Assembly: GCF_033568475.1 (NCBI RefSeq)
Contig: NC_133122.1
Location: forward strand, 156,047,361-156,111,360
Direction of reading: 5' to 3'
DNA length: 64,000 nucleotides
Source of the DNA: Henckelia pumila
Taxonomy: Eukaryota > Streptophyta > Magnoliopsida > Lamiales > Gesneriaceae
The position numbers and the translations under genes were made by a program. The notes under the pieces are model-generated. The model did not search any database, had not been told where the DNA came from, and saw only the letters and a program-made list of their open reading frames with translations. Of this stretch, positions 1 to 9,662 are shown in pieces; the stretch's first letter is position 1; each line of letters opens with the position of its first letter.

Positions 1-235
1 TGACTTAGCGATGCACTTTGAGATCTTTGAATTTAAACATGTTATAAGTATTAAGTTGTATGATATTCGGGTGAAAAAAAAGTACGATCATGTTTAAGTG
101 TGTAATAGAATATGAAAATAACCTGAGATGAAAAATTCAAAGAATAAATCTAGGTATAAAATTATTATTAATAAAATTAAGTTACTCTAATCATAAAAAA
201 TTACAAACAATTATATGAAATAATACTATCATCGG

Positions 236-320
236 TCAATTTTGTGAGACCAGTCTATTATTTAGATCACACATAAAAAATATTAATTTATTATAAATAT
301 TACTTTTTATTATAAATATA
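236..320 (+). repeat. Degenerate copy of a dispersed GAGACGGTCTC-type MITE
   Basis: The stretch beginning TTTTGTGAGACC followed by ATTATTTAGATCA matches the inner part of a better preserved copy at 55656-55792. Further copies lie at 40531-40690, 54418-54536 and 62776-62907. No clean termini or target duplication are visible here, so this is a relic. Confidence 0.45.
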
Positions 321-691
321 AACATGAATGATCAGTCATGAAAAAAAAAATCAATTAGACTATCTCACAAAACCTACTCTAAAAAATTGTACATTCAGTA
401 TAAATTTTTTTTTATCAATATATATGTTAATTAACTATCACACTATTCCAAATTTAGACAATTATAAAATTAAAAAAATAAAAGAAATTTTCTTAAAAAG
501 CGTGCGTATATACGGTAATGCATCTATTTAATGATAATTAAACCCAGTTCGTGATCATTAAATTAATTATGGTTGGTCTTATCTTATTTTAATTATCAAG
601 TTCAAATTAAAAATAAAATATATTGTAAATTGTATTAGAGTAGTACTCCATTAGTGTATATGGTCCCTATCTCATCATATGTGGAATAATT
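321..691. other. A+T-rich intergenic DNA, nothing recognised
   Basis: A short ORF of 67 codons lies here, but it is lysine/isoleucine/asparagine-rich as expected of random A+T-rich sequence and resembles nothing I know. No promoter or RNA gene was recognised. Confidence 0.5.
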
Positions 692-1147
692 TAGAATTGT
701 TAAACGGATCAATCTATGACGGAGTAGGGCGGGTCGACCCACCAAAAACATATCGTTTGGTGGGTTGAGGGCGGGCCGGTCCATCATTCCGGCGGACTGA
801 AAATCCTCAATCCAATCCAAATCAAAATGAATTGCAGATTATGCGGGTCTCCTCACTAAAAATATAAAAAAAATAAAAAATAAAATCATTATAATTAATT
901 ATAAATTTCATTTTATAAATAAATATTAATAAAAATATATTAATAAAATTTCTAATTATTGATTTAATACGTGTAAATTTTATATAAAGTAAAAATTCAG
1001 TACTTTTATTAAAAAAATACATATATCACCATAAGTAAAAAATTAAAATTAAAATTTTTTTCACCAGGCCCCCGCCTTAAGCAACCTACTTAAATTATGT
1101 GGCAGGACGAGCCGACCCGACGAACCTAACTCAAATTGACTGCTCTA
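692..1147. mobile_element. hAT-like non-autonomous element with G+C-rich ends
   Basis: The right end reads, on the minus strand, TAGAGCAGTCA. This matches the terminal motif TAGAGCTGTCA of the element at 22800-23367. The left end TAGAATTGTTAAA is a diverged version. Inside both ends are G+C-rich blocks such as GGGCGGGTCGACCC and GAGCCGACCCGACG around an A+T-rich middle, the same plan as the 22800 copy. The 8-bp flanks (GAATAATT and TGCAATAT) match only partly, so the boundaries are less certain than for its relative. It encodes no protein. Confidence 0.5.
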
Positions 1148-1205
1148 TGCAATATTAATGTTAATAGTGTTGATGTTGCAAAATATGAGTCATCATATAT
1201 TGATA

Positions 1206-1448
1206 TCAATATTAAGTTGTTACATGTCTTCTATATATGAGACGATTTAACAGATATTTATTTACGAGATTGATCGATACGATCCATGTTTAGGCGAAAA
1301 ATATGGTTAACGTTAAATTAACAATGTCAATATTAAGGTGTTACATGTCTTCTATATATGAGACGATCTAACAGATATTTATTTGCGAGATTGATCGATA
1401 CGATCCATGTTTAGGCAAAAAATATGGTTAACATGAAATTAACAATTT
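1206..1448 (+). repeat. 121-bp tandem duplication, two copies
   Basis: Two adjacent units, 1206-1326 and 1327-1448, both start TCAATATTAAG and share the blocks TTACATGTCTTCTATATATG and GATTGATCGATACGATCCAT. Only a handful of substitutions separate them, so the duplication is fairly recent. No ORF crosses it. Confidence 0.85.
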
Positions 1449-2043
1449 TTCATGAATAATGTGGGATACTCATCTCACAAAATTAAGAGCGTCCACAAAA
1501 TTAACTCGTGGATGATATAAGGAGAGTTTTTGTCCACTTTTAGAGTAGCTTGAATCCAAATTCGACGTCAAATTAATGCAATGTATCTCTGCGCAAGTAA
1601 CGTGTATGAGTTAAGAATTAACAGTACTGTTTGATTGAATTAATGAGGGCCCCCAGGTGAGTGTGTGTGAACAATTTGGGCTTGCAGTTGTTTAGCAGTT
1701 TAATGCGCAACCATCCATTTTTGTGCAACTTTTCCTTAAAAGAATAATAATAAAAGTTTGCTTATCCAAGGATGTTGATTTTGCAGATGGTAATGTATTT
1801 TTTTAGTGTTTTTGGGAGGCCGTGAATTGTGTACACTTCACGCATACTACTCAGTGGCCTTCTCATGTAAGACATTGAAATGCTACTCGATGCCATTATT
1901 TCTCATTACTTGCTTTTAGAGGGGGGAAAATCATTCTGAGACTACACATAAATTTGTTAAAAAAAAAATCTGTCATAAGTTAGTAACGGAAACTATATAT
2001 GTAATCATCACATACTGGTATTGAAAGTAAATTTACCTTTCCT

Positions 2044-2077
<34 letters not shown>

Positions 2078-2367
2078 TTACCGTTATAAACTAGGCATGA
2101 AATATGTTTCCGTGACAACATCATAAAGCATGTTGTGAGATGTTGTGAGATGTTGTTGTGATGAAGTAAGTTATAATTTCATTGCATGCTGATATTAGTG
2201 ATGATAAAATCATTTTATGATTTTGTGAAAGTGAAATGATGCTGCAGAAATAATTTTGAAATATTAAAATTTTTTTAATTAAATATATGAGTATTTAAAG
2301 ACAAAATAAAATTGCATAAAAAAAAAATTTAAATTGCACATAATTGAAATTTAAATATCACAAGAAA
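1449..2367. other. A+T-rich intergenic DNA with a 28-bp poly-A tract
   Basis: No gene was recognised. An uninterrupted A run occupies 2044-2071. A short tandem of TGTTGTGAGA lies near 2130-2155. I saw no retroposon body that would explain the A run as a poly-A tail. Confidence 0.5.
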
Positions 2368-2625
2368 TTAAGAAATTAAAAAATTACTAATAGTTAAATT
2401 CAATTCCCTACAACTAAATAAATTACGGCCCAAATCTTTAAAAAAATTTGCTTGTTGCATCTTCGTAAAATACTCACGTTGCACATCATTCATGTTTGGA
2501 TCATTAATATCTTTCTCCATGAACCGATTTTCTTGCTCCCTCTCATGCTCCATCTCTTTCTTACTTTCTTCCTCTCCTTCGTTTCATGTTTTCTTAACTC
2601 TATTTCGTACTTATTTGTCATTCGT
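2368..2625 (-). pseudogene. Fragment of a PIF/Harbinger-associated (NAM-associated C-terminal-like) ORF
   Basis: Minus-strand translation gives a charged, glutamate/lysine-rich helix followed by ENRFMEKDINDPNMNDVQRE and a YFTKMQ segment. This is the usual C-terminal pattern of the SANT/NAM-associated proteins encoded beside Harbinger transposases in plants (family knowledge; no search done). The upstream helix (KYEIELRKHETKE) is in another frame, so there is at least one frameshift, near 2570. The N-terminal half is not found, and the solo LTR starting at 2940 may have cut it off. It is a broken transposon gene, not a host gene. Confidence 0.5.
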
Positions 2626-2939
2626 TTCTAAACTTTTGCATAATGATCTCTTGCTATAGCAATCTTCGTATTCTCAATTTAATAAAATTTGTATGATCAT
2701 CTTGCATTTTTGTGTACAAATCTGTCATAGGTGAATTTTTCGAGTCAGATCCTTTCATTCTCGCTTTGAATGTCTTTTTTTCCATTGGTCTAATGGTTTT
2801 GGCCACTTCTTACACATCATTTATTTCATCGACAGTGGGTGTATTAGTGGGCATGGAGAAGGAGATGATTCTCCATACATATTCTTAGCTTCTTGGTCGC
2901 ATCTACCGCATCTTCTTAAATTTTTCGAATGACAAAATA

Positions 2940-4485
2940 TGTAGTAGCCCGATTTCCTAATTAGGCTAATCAACTACCTAATCATGTTTAAATGGCCAAA
3001 GAATGGACATTAAGGGATATTGATTTGAGATTATAGAGTTGTAAATCGGATTCAGGATGATCAAAAATGGTTCAGGAGGACCCAAGTGATGAGACAGTTC
3101 GGAAACTCTGAAGAGTATTGGAAGCTTCGAACGTGTTCGGTTGACAATGTTCTAGATTAAAGGTACCAAGCAGTTCTAAAGTTCCGAACTGCAGATCGGA
3201 ATATCCAAACCATACTCCGACAGTCAAGTATGTGTTTCTGATTGGTGATTTGACAGAGGTGAGATCGGAAGCTCCGAACCCTCAGTTCGGAAGGTCCGAA
3301 TTCTGTCGGAGGCTTGTGTTGTCCAATCACAGACATGTGTTCGATGGTGAGAGTTCTGAAGGGCGATCGAAAGCTCCGAAGTGTGATCAAAACGTCCAAA
3401 CTTACGATCAAAAGGTCCGATCGTTGACTATAAATAGGAGCAATATTTCTCATAGTTGGTGCATGTTTTAGGTATGGTTTTCGAGCCAGTGTTTAATTCA
3501 TAGTGTTTTAGTCATCTTATCGAGGGTCAACGATAGTGAGGTGCTACGGGACTAGTAGCGAGTTGTGCTTAGATCAGGGCCTTCGACATCAGCAGGTTGA
3601 CGACCGACGCAAGTATAAGACTAGACTGAGATTAGCTTATGTGAGTAACTATTAGTCTAGTTAAAACTTTTAGTACGCAAAGAGTGATATGGTAATTACT
3701 TGCTTATAGACTTGGACTTGAGTACTCGAGTTGTTAGGTTTCTTGAGTTGCTTGAGTAGAGGTACAGACGTTCTATTCGAAATATCCTAATTGAGTATGG
3801 ATGTTCTATGTTTGCATTTTTAGATGACATGTTTTATGTGCAAATATTATGTCACGATTATTATGCTGCATACATTACCATGTTGAGCATGTACCTTGAT
3901 ATAACCCGTAGTGGGATAGCTCAACCTCGAGTTCTTGAGTGGATGATTGGACCTGTTGGTTACAAGATCAGGGAACATATATCCAATATTTATTTCCTGG
4001 TGTGTGAGCTACCTCCTGATGTGATGACCCAGTGTACTACATACCATGGCGCCGCTTGTTTGAACAAGAGCTTTACCGTGATAAGAATCTGGCACTCGTT
4101 CATTTGCATTAACATTAATAGTGTGTATACTCATACTTCTGTACTGGACGTTATCGCTAGCTCATGTCCTCGGTTTTGTCTTGGACATCCCATTCCACGA
4201 GATAATGCTTAGGTTGGACGGACCATGAGGTAGCTGTCGTTGAGTTGCAGCAGTCCCGAGTTTGGCTTTGTTTTCGTTTCAGGTTTTGATTTGAGAAATT
4301 AGTTTTTGTACTTTATTCGATGGGGTTGTATAAATAACGCTTCACTGTTGGTTTTAGGGTCGGTTGTATTCAGCTGATTGTTTGGTTGTATCTATTTATT
4401 TCTGCTGTTTATTGATTATTATGTTTTAAGTTTTAATTGCAAGCCTTAGTGTGATTAATAGGTGATTTTGGAGCGGGTCACTATA
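2940..4485 (+). mobile_element. Solo LTR of a Ty3/gypsy element
   Basis: It starts TGTAGTAGCCCG and ends near GCGGGTCACTATA, the typical ends of plant chromovirus LTRs, and no internal region, primer-binding site or polypurine tract follows. The U3 part (about 3090-3425) holds about eight imperfect palindromes of the type TCGGAAGCTCCGA. A TATA box follows at 3429. A related solo LTR lies on the minus strand at 25837-27871 with the same ends, the same palindromes and a TATA box at the same relative place. The 5-bp target duplication is not clean here, so the right border may be off by a few bases. The ORF at 3808-4212 lies in LTR DNA and has no recognisable product. Confidence 0.7.
3429..3436 (+). 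promoter_or_regulatory. TATA box of the solo gypsy LTR
   Basis: TATAAATA sits directly downstream of the palindrome-rich U3 region, about 490 bp into the LTR. It is the likely core promoter of the element. Confidence 0.6.
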
Positions 4486-4860
4486 TATAATATCTTCCAT
4501 TTAGTTGATCCTAAAAACTATCCAGGCTTTCTTGTCAGACCATGCGATTTCAGAATCTTTCTCAAATATTGTTTGAGCTTGAGCAGACTAAAAAATATAT
4601 ATTTAGGAATTTGTTTAATTTCAAGTAAAATAAAATATTGTGATAAAAGTTTAAGAATACTTTGATCTCAAATGATGATCTACTTTGATTGATGGCTTCT
4701 AGGTCACTTAATTTGGTTTGGAAGCGAAATTATTTTATAGGATCCTTGAAATGTTGACACATGTTGTCCCTTGAACGAACATTTCATCTCATTGGCAACC
4801 CATGGTTATATTCTTTTTCAACCAATCCCCAAAAACTAGCATTGCTTTGGTCATTTTTTA
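4486..4860. other. Intergenic spacer between two gypsy insertions
   Basis: This is A+T-rich sequence between the solo LTR and the left LTR of the Tat-type element. No gene, terminal repeat or RNA was recognised. Confidence 0.5.
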
Positions 4861-5292
4861 TGCAGCAAAAAATAACTTGTATATGACACGTTGCTTCCGC
4901 CAAGTCCGGAGTATCAGCGAATCCTTGTATGTTCCCGATGAAGATCTTTAGTGGGTTGTTCCTACGTCACAAAACAAAGTCAGAGGATCCGGGAGGGTTT
5001 CTGGCGAAGGCACTCCGAAGCTCAAGTCAGTTATTACTCAAGGAATAATAATCAAGAGTAGAGCGATACATTACTTAAGAAAGTGTGTACCTTAATAATG
5101 AGATGACTTGAGCTATTTATAGATGTTCGGAGAGCTTTACGGGCTTGAGCCTCTTTTGGGCTTTTGTAGAATTCAGGACCTGCTTGAATTAAATATATAT
5201 TATATTTAAATAAGCATGGGCCTCAAAAATATTTGGAGTGGACCTTCATGATTGGGCTCAGGTCCAATTGAATTTTTAGGTGTAACCCATCA
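4861..5292 (-). repeat. 3' LTR of the Tat-type element
   Basis: On the minus strand it begins TGATGGGTTACACC and ends TTTTTTGCTGCA, giving TG...CA ends. A TATA-like CTATAAATAG lies on the minus strand at 5113-5122. It is the same length as the partner LTR at 11305-11736. Confidence 0.88.
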
Positions 5293-5306
5293 TAGGCCCC
5301 CCACTC
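5293..5306 (-). other. Polypurine tract of the Tat-type element
   Basis: The minus strand reads GAGTGGGGGGCCTA directly before the 3' LTR start TGATGG. This is the expected position of the plus-strand primer. Confidence 0.7.
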
Positions 5307-6105
5307 GGCATGTCGTGTGTGTTGAGAGGAACGAGAGTAGAATTTTTATCGGAGTATTGTCAGAAGTTTAGTTGCCGAGAACGAATATTGTTTGCCACCT
5401 CGTGGTGGCTCGGGGGCAACGCCCCCGAAATCTCTTCAGATATGAAGATATCATGATGGAGAAACCGTAATAGGACTGTGATGCAATGAAATTGAAATTC
5501 TGGCAAAATAATAATTACAGTGTAATTGAATAGGAATCAAAGTCCTGTCAGAATATTAATTGTAGAAACCCAGTAGAACTCTATCAGGTACTGTGATTAT
5601 AAATTCAGCACCGCAGTATGTTTTCATCACAATTTACTAACAAATTTGGTTTTTTTTATTTGTTATTGCAGTACCCATTCCATCACGTTCAATAATCAAA
5701 AAAGAGAATCAATATGGCAGGTATTAATTACATTCGTCTTATGAGCCCTTAATGGAGAAAATTTATGTACGATTCTTTTGTAATTGTCACATTCTCTCTC
5801 CTTTTTTTTCTTTTTATGTAAACGTGCATCCCATATTTGCTCCATCTACTTCACGTGATTGTTGTTTTGTGTATGCATTGTGTATATGTGTGTTTATCAT
5901 CATCTCCCATGCCATGTTCGTCATCTCCTTCACTATTAATCGGCAAACGGACGGCGGTGGCCGGAAAGAAGACGTGCTTCGTGGTTGGCAAAGGACGACA
6001 ACGGTGGCTGTGGGGGTCGATTCCAGCGACTTGAGTTCAAGCCATGGCTCGCGCAAGGCTAGAAAAGGTGGCAATGAGGTGCGGCGGTGTTGGTTGATTC
6101 TGTCT
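5307..6105. other. Unexplained segment in place of the integrase core
   Basis: Integrase homology stops abruptly near 6105, just after the first catalytic aspartate, and the next 800 bp toward the LTR encode nothing integrase-like. Part may be normal 3' untranslated sequence of the element: a perfect hairpin CGGGGGCAACGCCCCCG lies at 5411-5427. The part at 5935-6105 is G+C-rich, unlike the surroundings, and is open on both strands (for example 5752-6129 plus, 125 codons). I recognise no product on either strand. A stretch near 5645-5676 looks like a polypyrimidine tract and a splice acceptor (TTGTTATTGCAG), which raises the possibility of a captured host gene fragment. Confidence 0.45.
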
Positions 6106-6510
6106 GGTAGCACGAGGAAAAGGACCTAACAAATCCATTCCCCATTGAGCAAAAGGTAAAGGACTTTCCAGGGGCTGTAAGATTGTAGCCGTCTGGTGAT
6201 GGAAGTTAGCATGCTCTTGACATTCGTGACAATGTTTTGCTAACTCAATAGCGTCTTGCTTCATCGTTGGCCAAAAGTACCCTTGGCGCAATGCTTTCCC
6301 CGCGAGAGCTCTGTCGGCTAAGTGATTTCCACATATTCCTTCATGAATTTCACGGAGCACATAGTTTCCTTTGGCTGGCGTTAGGCACTTTAGGTAAGGT
6401 GAAGAGAAACCTCTTTTATACAGTTCTCCGTCAATGATTGTGAATCGAGCAGCTCTCACTCTAAGTTTTCGAGCGTCGACTTGGTTAGCAGGTAGGTTAC
6501 CCCGCATCAA
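6106..6510 (-). pseudogene. Integrase N-terminal fragment (Tat-type pol)
   Basis: The translation shows the usual segment before integrase (ARKLRVRAARFTIIDGELYK) and then the HHCC zinc-binding region: EIHEGICGNH with two histidines, then CHECQ with two cysteines. It then reaches GMDLLGPFPRA, which holds the first catalytic aspartate. Homology ends there, and the second aspartate and the glutamate of the DDE triad are absent. The element could not integrate with its own enzyme. Confidence 0.8.
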
Positions 6511-6531
6511 ATAGTCGATTATTTCATCTTT

Positions 6532-7149
6532 TCAACTAGGTTCTTTGCTGTCAGCACAGAAGATTGTAGCATTACTTCCATCAGTTTCTTCCTTGCCATA
6601 TGTTAAGAATGTTATTTTTCTATTATCAATGTTGGCCAAAGAGCTTGCTAACTTGGCCAGGCGGTCCGCTGACTCATTTTCCATTCTAGGTATCTGCTTC
6701 ACATCGTAGTTGTCCAAACGTAAAAGAAGCTCATTCACTTGAGTGAGGTACCCAAGCATTTTATCTTCCTTCGCTTCATAATTTCCATTAACTTGACTGA
6801 CGATAAGTTGAGATTCGCTGTGTATCGTTAGTCTCTTTGCTCCTACCGACAGGGCCAATTTAATTCCCATGATGAAAAATTCATATTCTGCCTCATTATT
6901 CGTTGTCGGAAATAGAAATTTGATGGCATATTGAAATTTATCTCCTTGTGGGCTCTCCACAACTATACCTGCACCGCTTCCTGTAGAGGTTGATGACCCA
7001 TCGACATAAACCATCCATGTCTGGGTGGAGCTTTTTTCTTGAGTTACTGTCATCTCTACTAGAAAATCAGCCAGAATTTGTGTCTTAATCGCTGGACGCG
7101 GGCGATATTCAATTCCATATTGGCTCAATTCGACAGCCCACTTAACCAT
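6532..7149 (-). pseudogene. Connection plus archaeal-type RNase H domain of Tat-type pol
   Basis: After a linker ending in ILADFLVEM the domain begins WMVYVDGSSTSTGSGAGIV, with the first catalytic aspartate, then NNEAEYE with the glutamate. The third acidic position lies in IHSESQLIV, where the family usually has an aspartate (SDSQ), so this copy carries D-to-E. The conserved tail SADRLAKLASSLAN follows. It sits between the normal RNase H and integrase, as in plant Tat elements. A frameshift near 7130-7149 separates it from the upstream reverse transcriptase frame and another break separates it from integrase. Confidence 0.82.
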
Positions 7150-8233
7150 TCTTCTTGATGCTTCAGGACTCGAGATAATTTGTTTGAGAGGGTGAGTACA
7201 ATTATTGGATGAGACTGAAAGTAAGGACGTAGTTTTCTTGCTGCAGTTACCAAAGCCAGTGCCAGTTTCTCGATCTTTGTATATCTTAATTCTGCTCCGT
7301 GTAAAGTTCTGTTGCTATAGTACACTGGTTTGTGCTCACATCCTACTTCAGAGACCAATACTGCACTTACCACCTCCGCAGATATTGCTAGATAAATCAG
7401 GAGGGTGTCACCCTCCTTTGGTTTTACTAACAACGACGGAGAGGTCAGATGTCTTTTCAACTCGTAAAATGCTTGTTGGCACTCTTCTCTCCATCGAAAA
7501 CCTTTTCCACTCCTCAACACTTTGAAGAATGGTAACCACTTGCCTGCAGATCTTGAAATAAATCGGTTGAGGGCGGCCAAACGTCCTGTTAATTCTTGGA
7601 TGCCTTTCACACTTTTCAAAGCATTAATGTTCAAAATTGCTTTAATTTTTTCAGGGTTGGCCTCTATTCCTTGTTCTGACACCATGTAACCAAGGAATTT
7701 TCCTCTTCGTACGCCAAAAGTGCATTTGTACGGATTGAGCTTCATCATGTATTTTCTGAGTATATTGAAGCATTCCCCAAGATCTTTCAAGTATTAGATG
7801 CTTCGGTACTTTTGACGAGCATGTCATCTATATAAACTTCCATGTTATGTCCGATCAAGTATTTGAACATGGTACTTACCAGACGTTTATAGGTAGCTCT
7901 AGCATTCTTCAGCCCAAACGGCATAACATCATAGCAATAAATCCCCCTATCAGTGATGAAACTTGCTTTTTTCTGGTCTTCTGGTGCTAGACCAATCTGA
8001 TTGTATCCTTGATATGCGTCAAGAAAAGTGAGCAGCTCGCATCCTGCTATCGAATCGACTAACAAGACAATTCGTGGGAGTGGAAATGGATCTTTGGGGC
8101 ATGCTTTGTTGAGATCAGTGAAATCTATGCTCACACGCCATTTTCCTCCGGGTTTTGGTACTAAGACAACATTTGCAAGCCAATCTGGGTATGAAACTGG
8201 CCTGATGTATCTTGCCGCTAAGAGTTTTTCCAC
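7125..8233 (-). pseudogene. Reverse transcriptase and RNase H of Tat-type pol
   Basis: Two frames together cover the domain. 7787-8233 holds the fingers and palm, with FLDAYQGYNQI (first catalytic aspartate) and the YIDDMLVKS catalytic box near residues 133-141. 7125-7790 holds the thumb (FLGYMVSEQGIEANPEKI), connection and normal RNase H (LLIYLAISAEVVSAVLVSE, GAELRYTKIEKLALALV). A frameshift near 7787-7795 separates the two. The catalytic residues of the reverse transcriptase are kept, but the polyprotein cannot be read through. Confidence 0.88.
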
Positions 8234-8269
8234 TTCAGCGGCTATATGTCAATTTTTTTCTGGGCCAAA

Positions 8270-9049
8270 TTATCTTTTCTTTTGCTTCACCGGTCTTATT
8301 TTCGGATCAACACGGAGGTGATAGAGCGCATATTCATTAGGTATTCCGGGTAGAGGCTCATCACCCCAAGCAAACACGTCCAAATTGCGATCGAGGAAAT
8401 TCTTCAGCTTATCTTCCAATTCAAAAGGTAATTCGGTCCCAATTTTCAGTGTCTTCTTGGGATCATTTGGAACGATTTCTATATTCTTTAGAGTTTTGGT
8501 TGCTGTTATTCTTTCTTTGCTCTCGGCTTCCTTATCCACCAAATGTATCCCATTTTCACGCAAATGTTTTCCAGGTTTCGGTGCTCTTTCCTCACTAGAA
8601 ACTTGTCTTTTACGATTTCCTGATGAACCCCGCAGTGTCAATGCATGACACTCTCTGGCTAGACGGTGGTCACCGATGGCTTCTCCTACTCCTCCTGGAA
8701 TCGGAAACTTCAGCTTCATATGATAGGTCGATCCGATGGCTTGGAATATATTGAGACTTGGTCGTCCCAATATCACATTGTATACATATGATGATTTTAC
8801 CACAAGGAATTTCACCATCTTAGTAGACCGTTTAAGGTAAGAACCCAAGGAAAGAGGAAGCGTTACTTCGCCCAAAGCTTCAACTATTTCTCCGAAAAAT
8901 CCGACTAGTGGAGTGTTGACTGGAGTTAATTGCGCATTACTAATACCCAACTTGACGAATGCATCATGAAATATTATGTCGGTCAAACTTCTTGAATCCG
9001 CTAGAATTTTATTTACCCAAAATTTGGAGATTGTGGCTAAGATGATTAA
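8270..9049 (-). pseudogene. Aspartic protease region and pol linker of the Tat-type element
   Basis: The core reads TPVNTPLVGFFGE, then LPLSLGS, FLVV and YNVILGRPSLN, which is the retropepsin-like domain of plant gypsy elements. The active-site triplet, expected as DSG, reads DSR in the upstream segment ILADSRSLTDIIF, so the protease is probably dead. The linker ends in FAWGDEPLPGIP and RPVKQKKR, just before the reverse transcriptase. A frameshift near 8235-8270 separates it from the latter. On the upstream side the coding sequence is interrupted by the MITE at 9050. Confidence 0.82.
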
Positions 9050-9659
9050 GAGGGTGTTTGGGAGAGCTTAAAAGCTCTTGCAAACAGCTTATAAGATGTT
9101 TTAGAGCTTTTAAGCTCTCAAATTTTGTTTGGAAAAAATTTTTAAAAACACCTTATAAGCTGTCAAAATAAGATGTTTGACAGCTTATAAGCTGTTTTTA
9201 AAAAAGTAAAGGGGGAGGTACTTTTTCAAAAAGATCTTATTTTAATATTTTATCTCTCTAAAATATCCCTGAATATTTTCAAAAATATCCATCATATCCT
9301 CCACCCATTAAATATTAAATATTATTTTTAAAAAAATTACAAATCACATAAATTTTTCTAAAATAAAATATTAAAATAATTTTATTTTTTTAATATATGT
9401 TTATTCTAAAACTATTTTCGTATGTGTATAACTCAAAATTTTATGTTCATAGAATTATACCTTTTTTGTTAATTTTGACAATAAAAAGATCTTATAATAC
9501 CAAACATATCAACATCTTAAAGTTGTTTAAAATAAGTTTACCCGAACACTTTAACAGCTTATTTTTAAAATAAGTTCTAACAGTTTATAAGCTCGTAAAA
9601 TAGCATTTAAGCACTAGGAGCTTATAAGCTCTTTTTAATAAGCTTATCCAAACACCCTC
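9050..9659. mobile_element. PIF/Harbinger-type MITE inside the Tat element
   Basis: Terminal inverted repeats begin GAGGGTGTTTGG and end CCAAACACCCTC, flanked by the 3-bp target duplication TAA (9047-9049 and 9660-9662), as in Harbinger/Tourist elements. The interior is non-coding, with many AGCTTATAAGCT-like palindromes near both ends and an A+T-rich centre. It splits the protease coding sequence: the frame before it ends in THNDAL and the frame after it resumes in front of the protease active site. Confidence 0.88.
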
Positions 9660-9662
9660 TAA

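Noticed and set aside
2044-2071. Poly-A run as the tail of a SINE or processed pseudogene
   Set aside because: No target duplication, internal promoter boxes or coding remnant was found upstream.
3808-4212. 134-codon ORF as a host gene
   Set aside because: It lies wholly inside a solo gypsy LTR and has no known motif.
5752-6129. 125-codon plus-strand ORF and overlapping minus-strand ORF
   Set aside because: Both strands are open because of local G+C bias, there is no recognisable domain, and the right part overlaps the integrase fragment. Described only as an unexplained segment.
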